Of a DNA stretch of 64,000 nt, positions 8,411 through 16,259 are shown piece after piece. The notes under the pieces are model-generated. The model did no database searches, was not told where the DNA came from, and saw nothing but the letters and a program-made list of their open reading frames with translations. Each line of letters begins with the position of its first letter. The stretch's first letter is position 1. The stretch covers positions 1 through 64,000 of the forward strand of contig JBDRGO010000007.1 of NCBI GenBank assembly GCA_043817715.1. Direction: 5' to 3'. Both the position numbers and the translations under genes were made by a program. This DNA is from JAFGBZ01 sp043817715 (lineage in GTDB: Archaea > Iainarchaeota > Iainarchaeia > Iainarchaeales > JAFGBZ01).

Positions 8411-9646
8411 TTATCCCAACAAAAGCTTTAATAAAAATTCCCTTAAACCGATTTTTTTGTGATATTTGCCGGATTTAATGGATTCAGAGAGATAATCAGC
8501 AATAGCCTTGTTTTTGGCGGCTTTTCCAATCACATAATTCAATAAAAAACTGTATTTGGATAAATTCATCAAATTAGTGCTTTTCTTTAATTCAGCCCTT
8601 AATTCCTTGCTCCATAATAATTCATCAAATTCCGTTAAAGTGCTTTCACTAAAATCATTCACTGCAAAAGCATTCTGCACAGCAACTGAAGCAATTTTTC
8701 CGCTTAACAAAGCATTCCCTATCCCTTCCCCTGTAAAAGGATCAATTAATCCAGCTGCATCCCCGCAAAACAAAATTCCATTGCCATAATTTTTTCTATG
8801 CCTTGAAGCAATCGGCAGCCTCCATCCCTTAATTTCTGAAATTATTTTTGCATTTTTAAAACGCTCTTTAAATAAAGGATTTTCTTCAATTGCCTTAAGC
8901 ATTTCTTCCTTTAATTTCAAGTTCTTTTTTCCCACAAATGATTCAACAATTCCCAAACCAACATTTGCCTTAGTTTTTGAAACAGGAAAAATCCAGAAAT
9001 AGCCGGGAAGAATTCCTTCAATAAAATGCAGTTCAATTGAATTCTCATCAGAAATTTCAACATCATCATAATACGCACGCAAAGCAATAATCCAATTATT
9101 TTTATCAGAATCAAACAATCCATATTTTTTTCTAAGCACGGAGTTTGCGCCATCACAGGCAACAACAATTTTTGCATTAAATTTCAATTCAATTCCTTCT
9201 TTTGTAATGCCCTTAATTCCAACAATCTGCTTTCCTTCCCAAAGCAAATCAGTTGCAGTAAATCCATTCAATGCAGTTACATTTTCCTGCTTTTTTGCAT
9301 TCTCATAAAGCAAATTATCAAATGATTTTCTTGGACAGCAAAAGCCGACATGGGTTTCTTCTCTTTCACCCAAAATAAGCTTTACAATTTCTCCTTTAGG
9401 AGAACTTAATGTAAGGCTTTTAATCATTGAACGCTCAACCTTTTCATTGCTTAAATTCATTCCAAGTTCCTTAAGCAAAGAAACTGATTTTCCTGAAATG
9501 CCGTCCCCGCAGGTTTTATCCCTTGGAAAAAACTCCTTATCCAAAAGCAAAACCCGAAATCCTTTATTAGAACAAAAAACTGCAGCACTGCTTCCTGCAG
9601 GGCCTGAACCAACAACAATCACATCAAAAGAATTTTTTTCAGACAT
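8411..9646 (-). CDS. geranylgeranyl reductase family FAD-dependent oxidoreductase
   Basis: The N-terminus holds the FAD-binding motif VIVVGSGPAGSSAA and the PxxKxCGDG-like segment FFPRDKTCGDGISGKSV. A second flavin contact, FCGDAAGLIDPFTGEGIGNA, lies near residue 285. These are hallmarks of the geranylgeranyl reductase/digeranylgeranylglycerophospholipid reductase family, which saturates isoprenoid chains of archaeal lipids. The C-terminal part, about residues 330-411, is the substrate-tunnel domain. ATG 9646 is preceded by GTGGTTGGTTA; the upstream ATG at 9673 would add nine unlikely residues. Other substrates of the family, such as quinones, cannot be excluded. Confidence 0.88.
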   Translation of the reverse strand: MSEKNSFDVIVVGSGPAGSSAAVFCSNKGFRVLLLDKEFFPRDKTCGDGISGKSVSLLKELGMNLSNEKVERSMIKSLTLSSPKGEIVKLILGEREETHVGFCCPRKSFDNLLYENAKKQENVTALNGFTATDLLWEGKQIVGIKGITKEGIELKFNAKIVVACDGANSVLRKKYGLFDSDKNNWIIALRAYYDDVEISDENSIELHFIEGILPGYFWIFPVSKTKANVGLGIVESFVGKKNLKLKEEMLKAIEENPLFKERFKNAKIISEIKGWRLPIASRHRKNYGNGILFCGDAAGLIDPFTGEGIGNALLSGKIASVAVQNAFAVNDFSESTLTEFDELLWSKELRAELKKSTNLMNLSKYSFLLNYVIGKAAKNKAIADYLSESIKSGKYHKKIGLREFLLKLLLG

Positions 9647-9818
9647 TAACCAACCACTGAGAACCATTAACATTAAAAAAACTAATTAAAAATAAAAAAA
9701 ATCTAATTAAAAATATTTCACTTTCAGCAAAATCAACCCCAAATCAATAAAACTCAATTACAGGAATTCATTTTATCCAAATGAATTCATTTATGCATTA
9801 AACCCAATTGCCGGCACA

Positions 9819-10349
9819 TCATTTTTTATCCAAATGAATCCTTGAACCAGTTACCTCCAGCTGGCCCTGATACTTCCCAGTATAGCCTTCAATTAATTCC
9901 TTATCCAAAGACATAAACACCAATTGGCAGATTCTTTTGCCTGCACGCAGTTTAATTGGCAGAGAATTTGCATTAAATAATTCCAAAGTAATTGTTCCAT
10001 TAAAGCCTGAATCAATCCAGCCGGCATTCTGAATAAACAAACCCATTCTTCCGACAGAACTTCTTCCTTCAACAAAAGCAGTTAAATTCAAAGGAATTGA
10101 AACTTTTTCAATTGTTTTCGCCAAAACAAATGATTTCGGAGGCAAAACAAATTCATCTGCAACAATTTTTTTATACTTAATTTCTGAATCAAAATCAATT
10201 AAACCAACAGAATTTTCATCAACCAATAAAAATTCATCAGCCAAACTTAAATCAACTGAAGCAGGCTGAATCTGATTATCCTCAATCGGCTCAATAACAA
10301 TTTCCTTTAAAGCAATTTTTTCCCTTAAAGTTTCCCTGCAAATAATCAT
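9819..10349 (-). CDS. dcd: dCTP deaminase family protein
   Basis: The core motifs SVDLSLADEF, GRSSVGRMGL and the active-site segment GWIDSGFNGTITLEL identify the dCTP deaminase/dUTPase superfamily, with the deaminase-type catalytic Glu in TLEL. The enzyme makes dUTP, or dUMP in bifunctional versions, for thymidylate synthesis. A start at ATG 10349 gives 176 aa, close to the usual length; the upstream hydrophobic extension from 10406 is rejected. The C-terminus (YQGQLEVTGSRIHLDKK) closes the trimer active site. Which of the two activities it has cannot be told. Confidence 0.9.
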   Translation of the reverse strand: MIICRETLREKIALKEIVIEPIEDNQIQPASVDLSLADEFLLVDENSVGLIDFDSEIKYKKIVADEFVLPPKSFVLAKTIEKVSIPLNLTAFVEGRSSVGRMGLFIQNAGWIDSGFNGTITLELFNANSLPIKLRAGKRICQLVFMSLDKELIEGYTGKYQGQLEVTGSRIHLDKK

Positions 10350-10410
10350 ACAATAAAGATAAAAAAATACATTAATAAAGATAATCAAACAACAATTCAA
10401 AAGCATTAAG

Positions 10411-10509
10411 TTTCCCTTTTAACGCGTTCCAAAAGAACGCAAAGGAAAGAGAAATGTAAGAGAGAATTTGTTTCCCTTTTAACGCGTTCCAAAAGAACGC
10501 AAAGGAAAG
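10411..10509. repeat. 39-bp hairpin unit in two direct copies
   Basis: The units at 10411-10449 and 10471-10509 are identical with a 60-bp period. Each folds on itself: the arm GCGTTC pairs with GAACGC over loop CAAAA, and outer TTTCC pairs with GGAAA. They lie between dcd and tRNA-Ser. Confidence 0.85.
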
Positions 10510-10520
10510 GGTTAACGTAA

Positions 10521-10540
10521 GGGAAAACCTAGGTTTTCCC
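10521..10540. repeat. 20-bp perfect palindrome before tRNA-Ser
   Basis: GGGAAAACCT is followed at once by its exact complement AGGTTTTCCC. It ends five bases before the tRNA 5' end, where a tRNA promoter would be expected. It could be an operator, a processing hairpin or a scar of element insertion. Confidence 0.8.
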
Positions 10541-10545
10541 TCGCG

Positions 10546-10706
10546 GCAGGGATGGCGGAGTGGTCAAACGCACTAGCCTGCTACAACGGTTTCGTCCGTT
10601 GGCACCGAAGCACTGTTTCGCTTTGAGCTCAACAGGGCGTAATTAAATTGTAGTTGCAGAAAGCTAGAGTCTTCGGGCTACACGGGTTCAAATCCCGTTC
10701 CCTGCG
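10546..10706 (+). tRNA. tRNA-Ser (anticodon GCT) with 78-nt intron
   Basis: Acceptor GCAGGGA (10546-10552) pairs with TCCCTGC (10699-10705), and the discriminator is G10706. The anticodon stem is CTAGC (10573-10577)/GCTAG (10663-10667) and the loop reads CTGCTA before the intron, giving GCT at 10580-10582. The long variable arm AGTC-TTCG-GGCT and T-arm ACGGG/CCCGT complete a class II serine tRNA. CCA is not encoded. The gene serves as the left boundary of the 10707-12096 islet. Confidence 0.95.
10584..10661 (+). other. tRNA-Ser intron with canonical BHB splice sites
   Basis: The central 4-bp helix CTGC (10578-10581)/GCAG (10656-10659) is flanked by the 3-nt bulges TAC (10582-10584) and AAA (10660-10662), and outer helices CTAGC/GCTAG and AAC/GTT extend both sides. 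Cleavage after the second bulge base gives exon ends at 10583 and 10662. The intron itself contains two hairpins, CAACGG/CCGTTG and GCACTGTT/AACAGGGC, that recur in the array at 51320-51625. The endonuclease for this motif is encoded at 53318-53836. Confidence 0.93.
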
Positions 10707-10709
10707 ACT
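10696..10709 (+). repeat. attL-like repeat in tRNA-Ser 3' end
   Basis: CGTTCCCTGCGACT spans the end of the T-stem, the acceptor strand and three bases beyond the tRNA. An exact copy occurs at 12083-12096. Confidence 0.75.
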
Positions 10710-10768
10710 GTTACTCATTTTTATGTGATACACATAGGTTTTTAATTGTTTTTGAGTAACATAATGCT

Positions 10769-11698
10769 ATGGGTTATTTATCAAAATCAGTCAGAGGAGA
10801 AAAAGAATACTTTTACCTTGTTGAAAACATCCCGGTGGCTGCCGGAAAAAGAAAGCAGTTAAGGAAATACATTGGAACAAAAAAACCTTCAGAATCAAAG
10901 CTGCAAGTTTTAATAGGGGAATTCGAAAAAGAAGTTGAAAAAGAAAAAACCAAACTGCACGGGTTCCATTACCTGACTTCGGACGAGATAAAAGAAATTG
11001 ATGAAATCAATAAGGGATTCTGGAAAGCATACTTTGCACAAAACAAAACAGTCCAAGAGCAATTTGACCAAAACTTTGTAATGACTTTCGTTTACAACAC
11101 AAATTCAATTGAAGGAAGCACTTTAACCCCGAAAGAAGTTGAACTGCTTTTAAGCGAAAACATTTCCCCAAACAAGCCATTAGATGACGTGCTTGAAGCA
11201 AAAGCAGCGCAAAAAACACTTGAATTCATTAAAAAAACAAAACAAGAATTCAACGAAGAATTATTATCAAAAATTCATGAAATGTACTTCAAGGAAACAA
11301 AGCCAGGAATTGCAGGAAAATACAAAACACACGAAAATTACATAAGAGGATCAAAATTCAACACAACACCGCCAACACTTGTGATAACAGACATGAAATT
11401 ATACTTCAAAGAATACGAAAAACTCAAAAAACAATTGCACCCGCTGGAACTGGCGGCATGGGCTCACTGGAAACTGGCCAGAATCCATCCGTTCCAAGAC
11501 GGAAACGGAAGAACAGCACGCATCATAATGAACTATATTTTACATAAAAACAATTACGCAATGATTGACATAAAAACAAAAGAAAAACAACAATACTTCA
11601 ACACACTGGAAAAATGCCATTACAACAACAACGCAAGAACACTAAGCACAAGACTGATAAAAAGATTCAAAAAACAATACAAAAACGCGCTAAAATAA
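10769..11698 (+). CDS. Fic/DOC-family protein, likely AMP transferase
   Basis: The 309-aa protein has the full Fic motif HPFQDGNGRTAR at about residue 247 and an inhibitory motif TNSIEG near residue 112, so it resembles self-inhibited Fic enzymes. The N-terminal 60 residues (KSVRGEKEYFYLVENIP) look like a small beta-rich domain seen in other archaeal and bacterial Fic proteins. A TATA-like TTTTTAATT lies about 27 bases before ATG 10769, compatible with a leaderless transcript. It is the only intact gene of the tRNA-bounded islet. Residues after the catalytic motif (NNARTLSTRLIKRFKKQYK) are very basic. The target and any partner are unknown; no antitoxin gene is adjacent. Confidence 0.9.
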   Translation: MGYLSKSVRGEKEYFYLVENIPVAAGKRKQLRKYIGTKKPSESKLQVLIGEFEKEVEKEKTKLHGFHYLTSDEIKEIDEINKGFWKAYFAQNKTVQEQFDQNFVMTFVYNTNSIEGSTLTPKEVELLLSENISPNKPLDDVLEAKAAQKTLEFIKKTKQEFNEELLSKIHEMYFKETKPGIAGKYKTHENYIRGSKFNTTPPTLVITDMKLYFKEYEKLKKQLHPLELAAWAHWKLARIHPFQDGNGRTARIIMNYILHKNNYAMIDIKTKEKQQYFNTLEKCHYNNNARTLSTRLIKRFKKQYKNALK

Positions 11699-11770
11699 AT
11701 TGCAGGAAAGAATTGACGAATTGCAGTCAAGAATAAGGAAATTTCTTAACATATTCTTTATCCCTTTCAT

Positions 11771-11986
11771 TCACTCCAAAAGCTTCAAATCTTCCATCCA
11801 TTTAAGTATTTTATCGCCTTTTTTCGTCTTTCCCCTGACCGCTATATTCGCAACACCCCAGGTAATAGGCCACTCATCAATTATGGCAACAATCTCATCC
11901 CTTAATTCCAAAGGGACCTTAGAGAAGACCCTGACAAATTTAGCCCGCAGAAATTCAATTCCGGATTCTTTAAAACCATTAAAAAA
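11771..11986 (-). pseudogene. 5'-truncated gene fragment inside the islet
   Basis: A 71-codon open stretch with protein-like composition (FLRAKFVRVFSKVPLELRD, then DEWPITWGVANIAVRGKTKK) ends at a TGA. It has no ATG, GTG or TTG near its beginning, because an in-frame TAA at 11987-11989 stops it. It is taken as the C-terminal remnant of an unknown protein. The opposite-strand ORF over the same bases is its shadow. Confidence 0.55.
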
Positions 11987-12082
11987 TTATTCCGAAGATA
12001 AATCAATTAACCAATTCGCACAATATTAGTTCGGAATTAAAACTGAACCATTAGATGTGCGATGGACTCAAGGAATTAAGCA

Positions 12083-12096
12083 CGTTCCCTGCGACT
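12083..12096 (+). repeat. attR-like copy of tRNA-Ser 3' end
   Basis: CGTTCCCTGCGACT is identical to 10696-10709 and is markedly GC-richer than its surroundings. It marks the right border of the Fic islet. Confidence 0.75.
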
Positions 12097-12163
12097 ATTT
12101 CAGGATATATTTTGGGTCATGTAATGAAACAAATATTAATCCTTTGCAGTGTATTTGTTTTTC

Positions 12164-13063
12164 ATGCAGCGCAAGAAAAAAGGCGTTCTTGAAAAATGGT
12201 TTTCAGAAAAGAATGCCTTTCCGGAATATTTTTTCATCCGCACAGGAAAAATGCATCCGCATATAGATAAAAAAAAGGCAAAAAAACTTGGCGCGGACTT
12301 CCTAAGCTGGTTCTGGGCGGAAACGCATAAATCAAAAAACAAGAAAAAAAAGCATGTATTTCCGCTGCCCAAACATAAGGAAAGGATTTTCGGCGCATTG
12401 CTTCCAAAATATGATTTGAAATTAATCCAAGAACAGGCAAAGTTTGCAGTAAAGGCTTTTGCCAAAAAAATAAGCAAAAAAAAGCAGGCTGAAGCAGAAA
12501 AAAAAATAATGGAATCAATTTCAGAAAAAAGCCTTTCAGTGAATTCAATTTTAAGGGAAAAAACAATCCAGGACTTAAAGCATATGCGCAATGCAGGAAA
12601 AGACCTTTATTATCATTTAAAAAAGCATGGAAGGATTTACCGTGCAGTAGTGCATGAAACAACTGGAAAAATCTTTTTTGCCAAAGGATGGTCACAGGAC
12701 AAGGAAGCAATGACAACCCCCCTGCATGAAGCAGTGCATATTTTATGGCAGGAAAAAATAATCAAAGCAGATGTCCCTTTTGCGCAGGCAGCAGACAGGC
12801 TTTATGGACTGGAAAAAGGAATACTTGAAAAAGACAAAAGAATCCGTTTTCCTAAAAAAAAAGAATTTGACAGAATGCCTCATAAAGCAAAAAACGGGAA
12901 TTATGACGAGCCATTATGGACTCATTTTGCAGGAAACCGCTTAGGGCAATGGATTTACTTAAAGCTTCCGAAAAACAAAAGATGGAAATACCTTTACTTC
13001 AGATGCAATGGAAAAACCCATAAAGAAACAATGAAAAAAATCAAAGAAAAAACAAGCAAATAA
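12164..13063 (+). CDS. putative zincin-like protein with HEAVH motif
   Basis: The 299-aa basic protein contains TPLHEAVHILWQE with an HExxH zinc-protease signature at about residues 188-192. A third ligand is not obvious; E at the end of ILWQE or later Glu/His residues are candidates. The first 120 residues are very Lys-rich and helical, suggesting nucleic-acid or ribosome contact. No signal peptide is seen, so it is probably cytosolic. AAATATTA about 28 bases before ATG 12164 supports that start over GTG 12149. It lies immediately outside the right border of the Fic islet. I do not recognise a named family; proteolysis is inferred from the motif only. Confidence 0.65.
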   Translation: MQRKKKGVLEKWFSEKNAFPEYFFIRTGKMHPHIDKKKAKKLGADFLSWFWAETHKSKNKKKKHVFPLPKHKERIFGALLPKYDLKLIQEQAKFAVKAFAKKISKKKQAEAEKKIMESISEKSLSVNSILREKTIQDLKHMRNAGKDLYYHLKKHGRIYRAVVHETTGKIFFAKGWSQDKEAMTTPLHEAVHILWQEKIIKADVPFAQAADRLYGLEKGILEKDKRIRFPKKKEFDRMPHKAKNGNYDEPLWTHFAGNRLGQWIYLKLPKNKRWKYLYFRCNGKTHKETMKKIKEKTSK

Positions 13064-13153
13064 TTAAATAAAAAACAGACAAAAAAAACAATTAATTAAA
13101 AAAAATAGAGAAAAGAAAAAAATTAAAGAACAAGAAATTAAAACAATAAAAAA

Positions 13154-14203
13154 TTATAATTGATTTTGTTTTTCCTGATAAATTTTTCTTACTGGCCAGG
13201 AAATTTCTATTCCTTCCCTGTCAAATGCTTTCTTTAATGCCTTAATGAATTCATGCCTTACCTGAAACCGGTCAGTGAATTTTTGAATCCTTACAGTAAC
13301 CCTGAAATTAATGTTTGAGTCACCGAATTCAAAAAAACGCATTTTTGGCTCAAATCCTTTCACTGCGCCTGAAACAGTTTCCTGAATTTTTTTCGCCGTA
13401 TCCAAAGTTATTTTCTCGGTTTTATCCAAATCAGACAGATAAGAAACACCGCATTCAATATACAGGCTTATTTCTTTTTCAGGCATGGAAAAATTAACTA
13501 TATTGCTTTCAGCAAGCTTGGCATTAGGCACTATTATAACTGTATTCATAATAGTCATAATTCTTGTTGACCTCCAGCCAATGTCATCAACATAGCCTGA
13601 AATTTTTCCATCCTCCAATTCAATAAAATCCCCTACCTGAATCGGCCTATCAGAAATAATATGCAGCCCTGCAAAGAAATTTGACAAAGTTCCCTGCAAA
13701 GCCAATCCAATAGCCAATCCACCAATTCCTAAAGTGGCAATGAAGGGAGTTATTTCAACGCGGAAATAACTTAAAATAACGAGAAAACCAATCAAAAAAA
13801 TTGTTACAGACAATACCTTGCCTATTAACTTAGGGGTTTTCTCATATTTTTTCTTTACTTTAAGCCACTGATTAATCAAAACATTTAATGCATGAGAAAG
13901 CAGAAAAGAAACAGCAAAAACCCCTAATGTAAAAAACAATCCGTCAACCCAAAAAGAATAAATTTCAAGAAAAGAAAGCGATTTCAGTGAAAAATAAAAT
14001 GCAATCAATAAAATAAGGAAATGACCTGGTTTTTCAATTATTTTAAAAATAACATCATCTACAACTGTTTTGGTTTTAACTGCAATTTTTTTGGAATAAA
14101 AAACAACAAACAGCCTGAACAATGTTGCAGCAACAAAGCCAATTAAAAGAATCAGAACTGACTGAAGGTATTCATTCTGAATAAATGAATTCAATTCAAG
14201 CAT
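13154..14203 (-). CDS. mscS: small-conductance mechanosensitive channel (MscS family)
   Basis: Several transmembrane helices are followed by the pore-lining helix ATLGIGGLAIGLALQGTLSN and the beta domain GDFIELEDGKISGYVDDIGW, which are diagnostic of MscS. The C-terminal alpha/beta domain (FRVTVRIQKFTDRFQVRHEF) forms the cytoplasmic cage. The channel opens on membrane tension to release solutes in hypo-osmotic shock. ATG 14203 is preferred: TTTTTAATATT sits about 26 bases before it, and the TTG at 14224 lies inside that promoter. Size of 349 aa is normal. Confidence 0.95.
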   Translation of the reverse strand: MLELNSFIQNEYLQSVLILLIGFVAATLFRLFVVFYSKKIAVKTKTVVDDVIFKIIEKPGHFLILLIAFYFSLKSLSFLEIYSFWVDGLFFTLGVFAVSFLLSHALNVLINQWLKVKKKYEKTPKLIGKVLSVTIFLIGFLVILSYFRVEITPFIATLGIGGLAIGLALQGTLSNFFAGLHIISDRPIQVGDFIELEDGKISGYVDDIGWRSTRIMTIMNTVIIVPNAKLAESNIVNFSMPEKEISLYIECGVSYLSDLDKTEKITLDTAKKIQETVSGAVKGFEPKMRFFEFGDSNINFRVTVRIQKFTDRFQVRHEFIKALKKAFDREGIEISWPVRKIYQEKQNQL

Positions 14204-14270
14204 ACTTTTAATTGAAATAATCAATATTAAAAACTATGTTTGAAAGCCAGGAAAGGCTTGCATACAAAAC

Positions 14271-14355
14271 AAAGCATTAAGCCAAACAAATAAAATAAAT
14301 TAATTCCAAAGCATTAAGCCAAACAAATAAACAGAGCCAAAGCTAAACAAATAAA
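14271..14355. repeat. short tandem repeat, 37-bp period
   Basis: AAAGCATTAAGCCAAACAAA begins at 14271 and again at 14308, and a degenerate third copy (CAAAGCTAAACAAATAAA) starts at 14337. It lies between the MscS promoter and the cold-shock gene end and has no evident function. Confidence 0.7.
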
Positions 14356-14403
14356 AAAAGAAAAAAGAATGAATTGTTAAAAAAATTAGAGAATTTTTTT
14401 TAC

Positions 14404-14610
14404 TTATTCACTGTCTTTCTTGACCAAAACAACGTCTTTTGCCTGGTTTCCTTTCTCTGTTTTAACAGATTCAAAAGATACTTTATCATTCTCGCGAAGA
14501 AAAACTCCTTGCGCTAAAGAAGTATGATGAACAAAATAATCTGTTCCGTCATCTCCCTGAATGAATCCGAACCCTTTGTCTTTGTTAAACCATTTGACTG
14601 TTCCTTCCAT
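14404..14610 (-). CDS. CspA-type cold shock protein
   Basis: The 68-aa product is a single OB-fold cold-shock domain starting MEGTVKWFNKDKGFGFI with RNP1 (KGFGFI) and RNP2 (YFVHHT) RNA-binding motifs. It probably melts RNA structure at low temperature. Such proteins are typical of bacteria and only patchy in archaea, so acquisition by transfer is plausible. It is a single gene with long AT-rich flanks. In family length and residues it is entirely canonical. Confidence 0.95.
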   Translation of the reverse strand: MEGTVKWFNKDKGFGFIQGDDGTDYFVHHTSLAQGVFLRENDKVSFESVKTEKGNQAKDVVLVKKDSE

Positions 14611-14871
14611 TACTAATTCCTCTACTAAGTTTAATTGCCCAATAATTGAACAATAAAATAAATTCTTGGTTGCTTCTTTTAAAGCTATGTTTAAGGCAAT
14701 AAAAGCAAAAAGGCATAAAACAGGAATTAATTAAAGGAAAAAAAGCATAATGCATTAAAAGGCATGAAAAGAAGCACAGGAAAATGACTAAATTAAATAA
14801 AAAGAAGCATATGAAAATAATTACTGCAAATAAAAAGAATTATTAATTACAAAGTAATTCTATAATTAAAA

Positions 14872-15294
14872 GTGATTGAATTGATTGATTTGGCCTTAAA
14901 TTCTGACATATTATTTAAATTGGTTTTAGCGGCAGTAATCGGGGTAATTCTTGGATTTGAAAGGGAAATAAGGGGAAGAGAAGCAGGCATTCGAACTCAT
15001 GCATTGGTTTGTATTGGCGCAGCACTGCTTTCAGTGGTTTCTTTTTCATTCATTAATGATTCAACAAGAATTGCCGCAGGAATTGTTACTGGCGTGGGTT
15101 TTTTAGGAGCAGGAGCAATTTTTAAAGCACAAGACCATGTTTCTGGATTGACTACTGCCGCAGATTTATGGGTTGCAGCAGCAATTGGCTTGGCAATAGG
15201 ATTAAACCAGATTGAAGCAGCACTTATTGCATTTGCATTAGTTATAATAATTCTTGTAATAAAGCCAAAAGCAATAATGAAATTAAAAAAATAA
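14872..15294 (+). CDS. MgtC/SapB family membrane protein
   Basis: Four hydrophobic helices carry the family signatures ILGFEREIRGREAGIRTH and GVGFLGAGAIFKAQ, then GLTTAADLWVAAAIGLA. Only the transmembrane MgtC domain is present; the C-terminal ACT-like domain of bacterial MgtC is absent at 140 aa. MgtC proteins modulate membrane ATPase activity and adaptation to low magnesium. GTG 14872 is used because no ATG precedes the conserved N-terminal helix. CorA lies elsewhere in this window, but no shared control is visible. Confidence 0.9.
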   Translation: MIELIDLALNSDILFKLVLAAVIGVILGFEREIRGREAGIRTHALVCIGAALLSVVSFSFINDSTRIAAGIVTGVGFLGAGAIFKAQDHVSGLTTAADLWVAAAIGLAIGLNQIEAALIAFALVIIILVIKPKAIMKLKK

Positions 15295-15316
15295 TTCATT
15301 CATTGAATTAAAAATT

Positions 15317-15517
15317 TCAAAGCTTTTTTGTTCCATTGCACATCGGAAAAGCCATGCAGCCCCAGAAAAAACCAAACTTGCTTTTTTTAATTAGCATATT
15401 TAAATTACATTCAGGACATTTAGGTGCAGAAATTTTTGCATTCAAATGCCTTGAACAGACAGGAATTCCTTCTTTATTCATTTTAGTTGCCGGATTACTG
15501 CATTTACCACAATTCAT
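15317..15517 (-). CDS. small double zinc-finger protein, topoisomerase C4 type
   Basis: The 66-aa protein contains two zinc sites: CGKC...CSRH at residues 3-24 and CPEC...GC...PMC at 34-60. The second matches the C4 zinc finger found at the C-terminus of type IA topoisomerases (FGFFWGCMAFPMCNGTKK). As a free-standing protein it may bind single-stranded DNA. It is convergent with MgtC. Confidence 0.8.
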   Translation of the reverse strand: MNCGKCSNPATKMNKEGIPVCSRHLNAKISAPKCPECNLNMLIKKSKFGFFWGCMAFPMCNGTKKL

Positions 15518-15590
15518 TTAATCAAAAAATACCAAAACAAATTTTAATGTATGTATTAAAATTAGTTAAATTAAGAAAATTAATAAAAAA

Positions 15591-16214
15591 TCAGTATTCT
15601 CTAAATCCTTTAATTCTTTTTTTATTAATACACTGCATTTCAATTTCAAATTTGCCTAATTCATTTCCTTCTAAAAAATAAACACAGTCATTTGACTGCA
15701 TAATGTTTTGTTTTCTTGGATTTAATCCAATTAAATTTGAAATAATCAATCTATTAACCCCTTCATGCGCAACAACCGCAATTGATTCATTTAAATGCCT
15801 TGAAATTAATTTCTTTAATAAAGGAAGAATTTCATTAATATCTTTTTCAACATAACTTTGTCCTTTGAGATGCATAAAATCATATTTATGATAAACTCTT
15901 TCATAAATTGATTCACCAAATTCAGCAATTACTTCTTCCATGCTTTTTCCTTCAAACACGCCAAAATTAAGTTCATTTAATTCACTTAATTTATGCATTG
16001 GAACTGAATGATTTTCATTAATTATTTCCGCGGTTTTAATTGCACGAATTAATTTACTTGAATAAATTTCAGAAAACTTTTCATTTAAAAGTAATTCGCT
16101 TACTTTTTCCGCCTGTTCCAAACCAGTTTCATTTAAAGGAATGTCAGTTAAACCCTGAAATTTATGGATTTTATTCCATTCAGTCTGCCCATGACGACAT
16201 AAAATTAATTTCAA
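15591..16214 (-). CDS. histidine phosphatase (phosphoglycerate-mutase-like)
   Basis: The N-terminus LILCRHGQTEWN is the RHG phosphohistidine motif, and AVVAHEGVNRLI carries the second catalytic His. The 207-aa length fits the small acid phosphatase/cofactor-dependent mutase branch. It is the last gene of the run transaldolase, transketolase N, transketolase C, phosphatase on the minus strand, so a sugar-phosphate substrate is plausible. A true glycolytic mutase is less likely without its extra conserved insertions. Substrate not determined. Confidence 0.88.
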   Translation of the reverse strand: MKLILCRHGQTEWNKIHKFQGLTDIPLNETGLEQAEKVSELLLNEKFSEIYSSKLIRAIKTAEIINENHSVPMHKLSELNELNFGVFEGKSMEEVIAEFGESIYERVYHKYDFMHLKGQSYVEKDINEILPLLKKLISRHLNESIAVVAHEGVNRLIISNLIGLNPRKQNIMQSNDCVYFLEGNELGKFEIEMQCINKKRIKGFREY

Positions 16215-16259
16215 CTCAATACACTTTTCTTTTATTTCCTTTATTTTGAATTCTTTAAA

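Larger units (their letters stand above)
10707..12096. mobile_element. 1.4-kb Fic islet integrated at tRNA-Ser
   Basis: The 14-bp direct repeat of the tRNA 3' end at both borders is the classic footprint of site-specific integration into a tRNA gene. Inside are one intact Fic gene and a 71-codon 5'-truncated gene fragment. No integrase is present, so the islet is either a decayed remnant or was mobilised in trans. Confidence 0.6.

Noticed and set aside
11700..12029. 109-aa plus-strand ORF behind the second Fic gene
   Set aside because: Its composition is odd and the opposite strand carries a protein-like frame (pseudogene 11771-11986); it is the shadow of that fragment.
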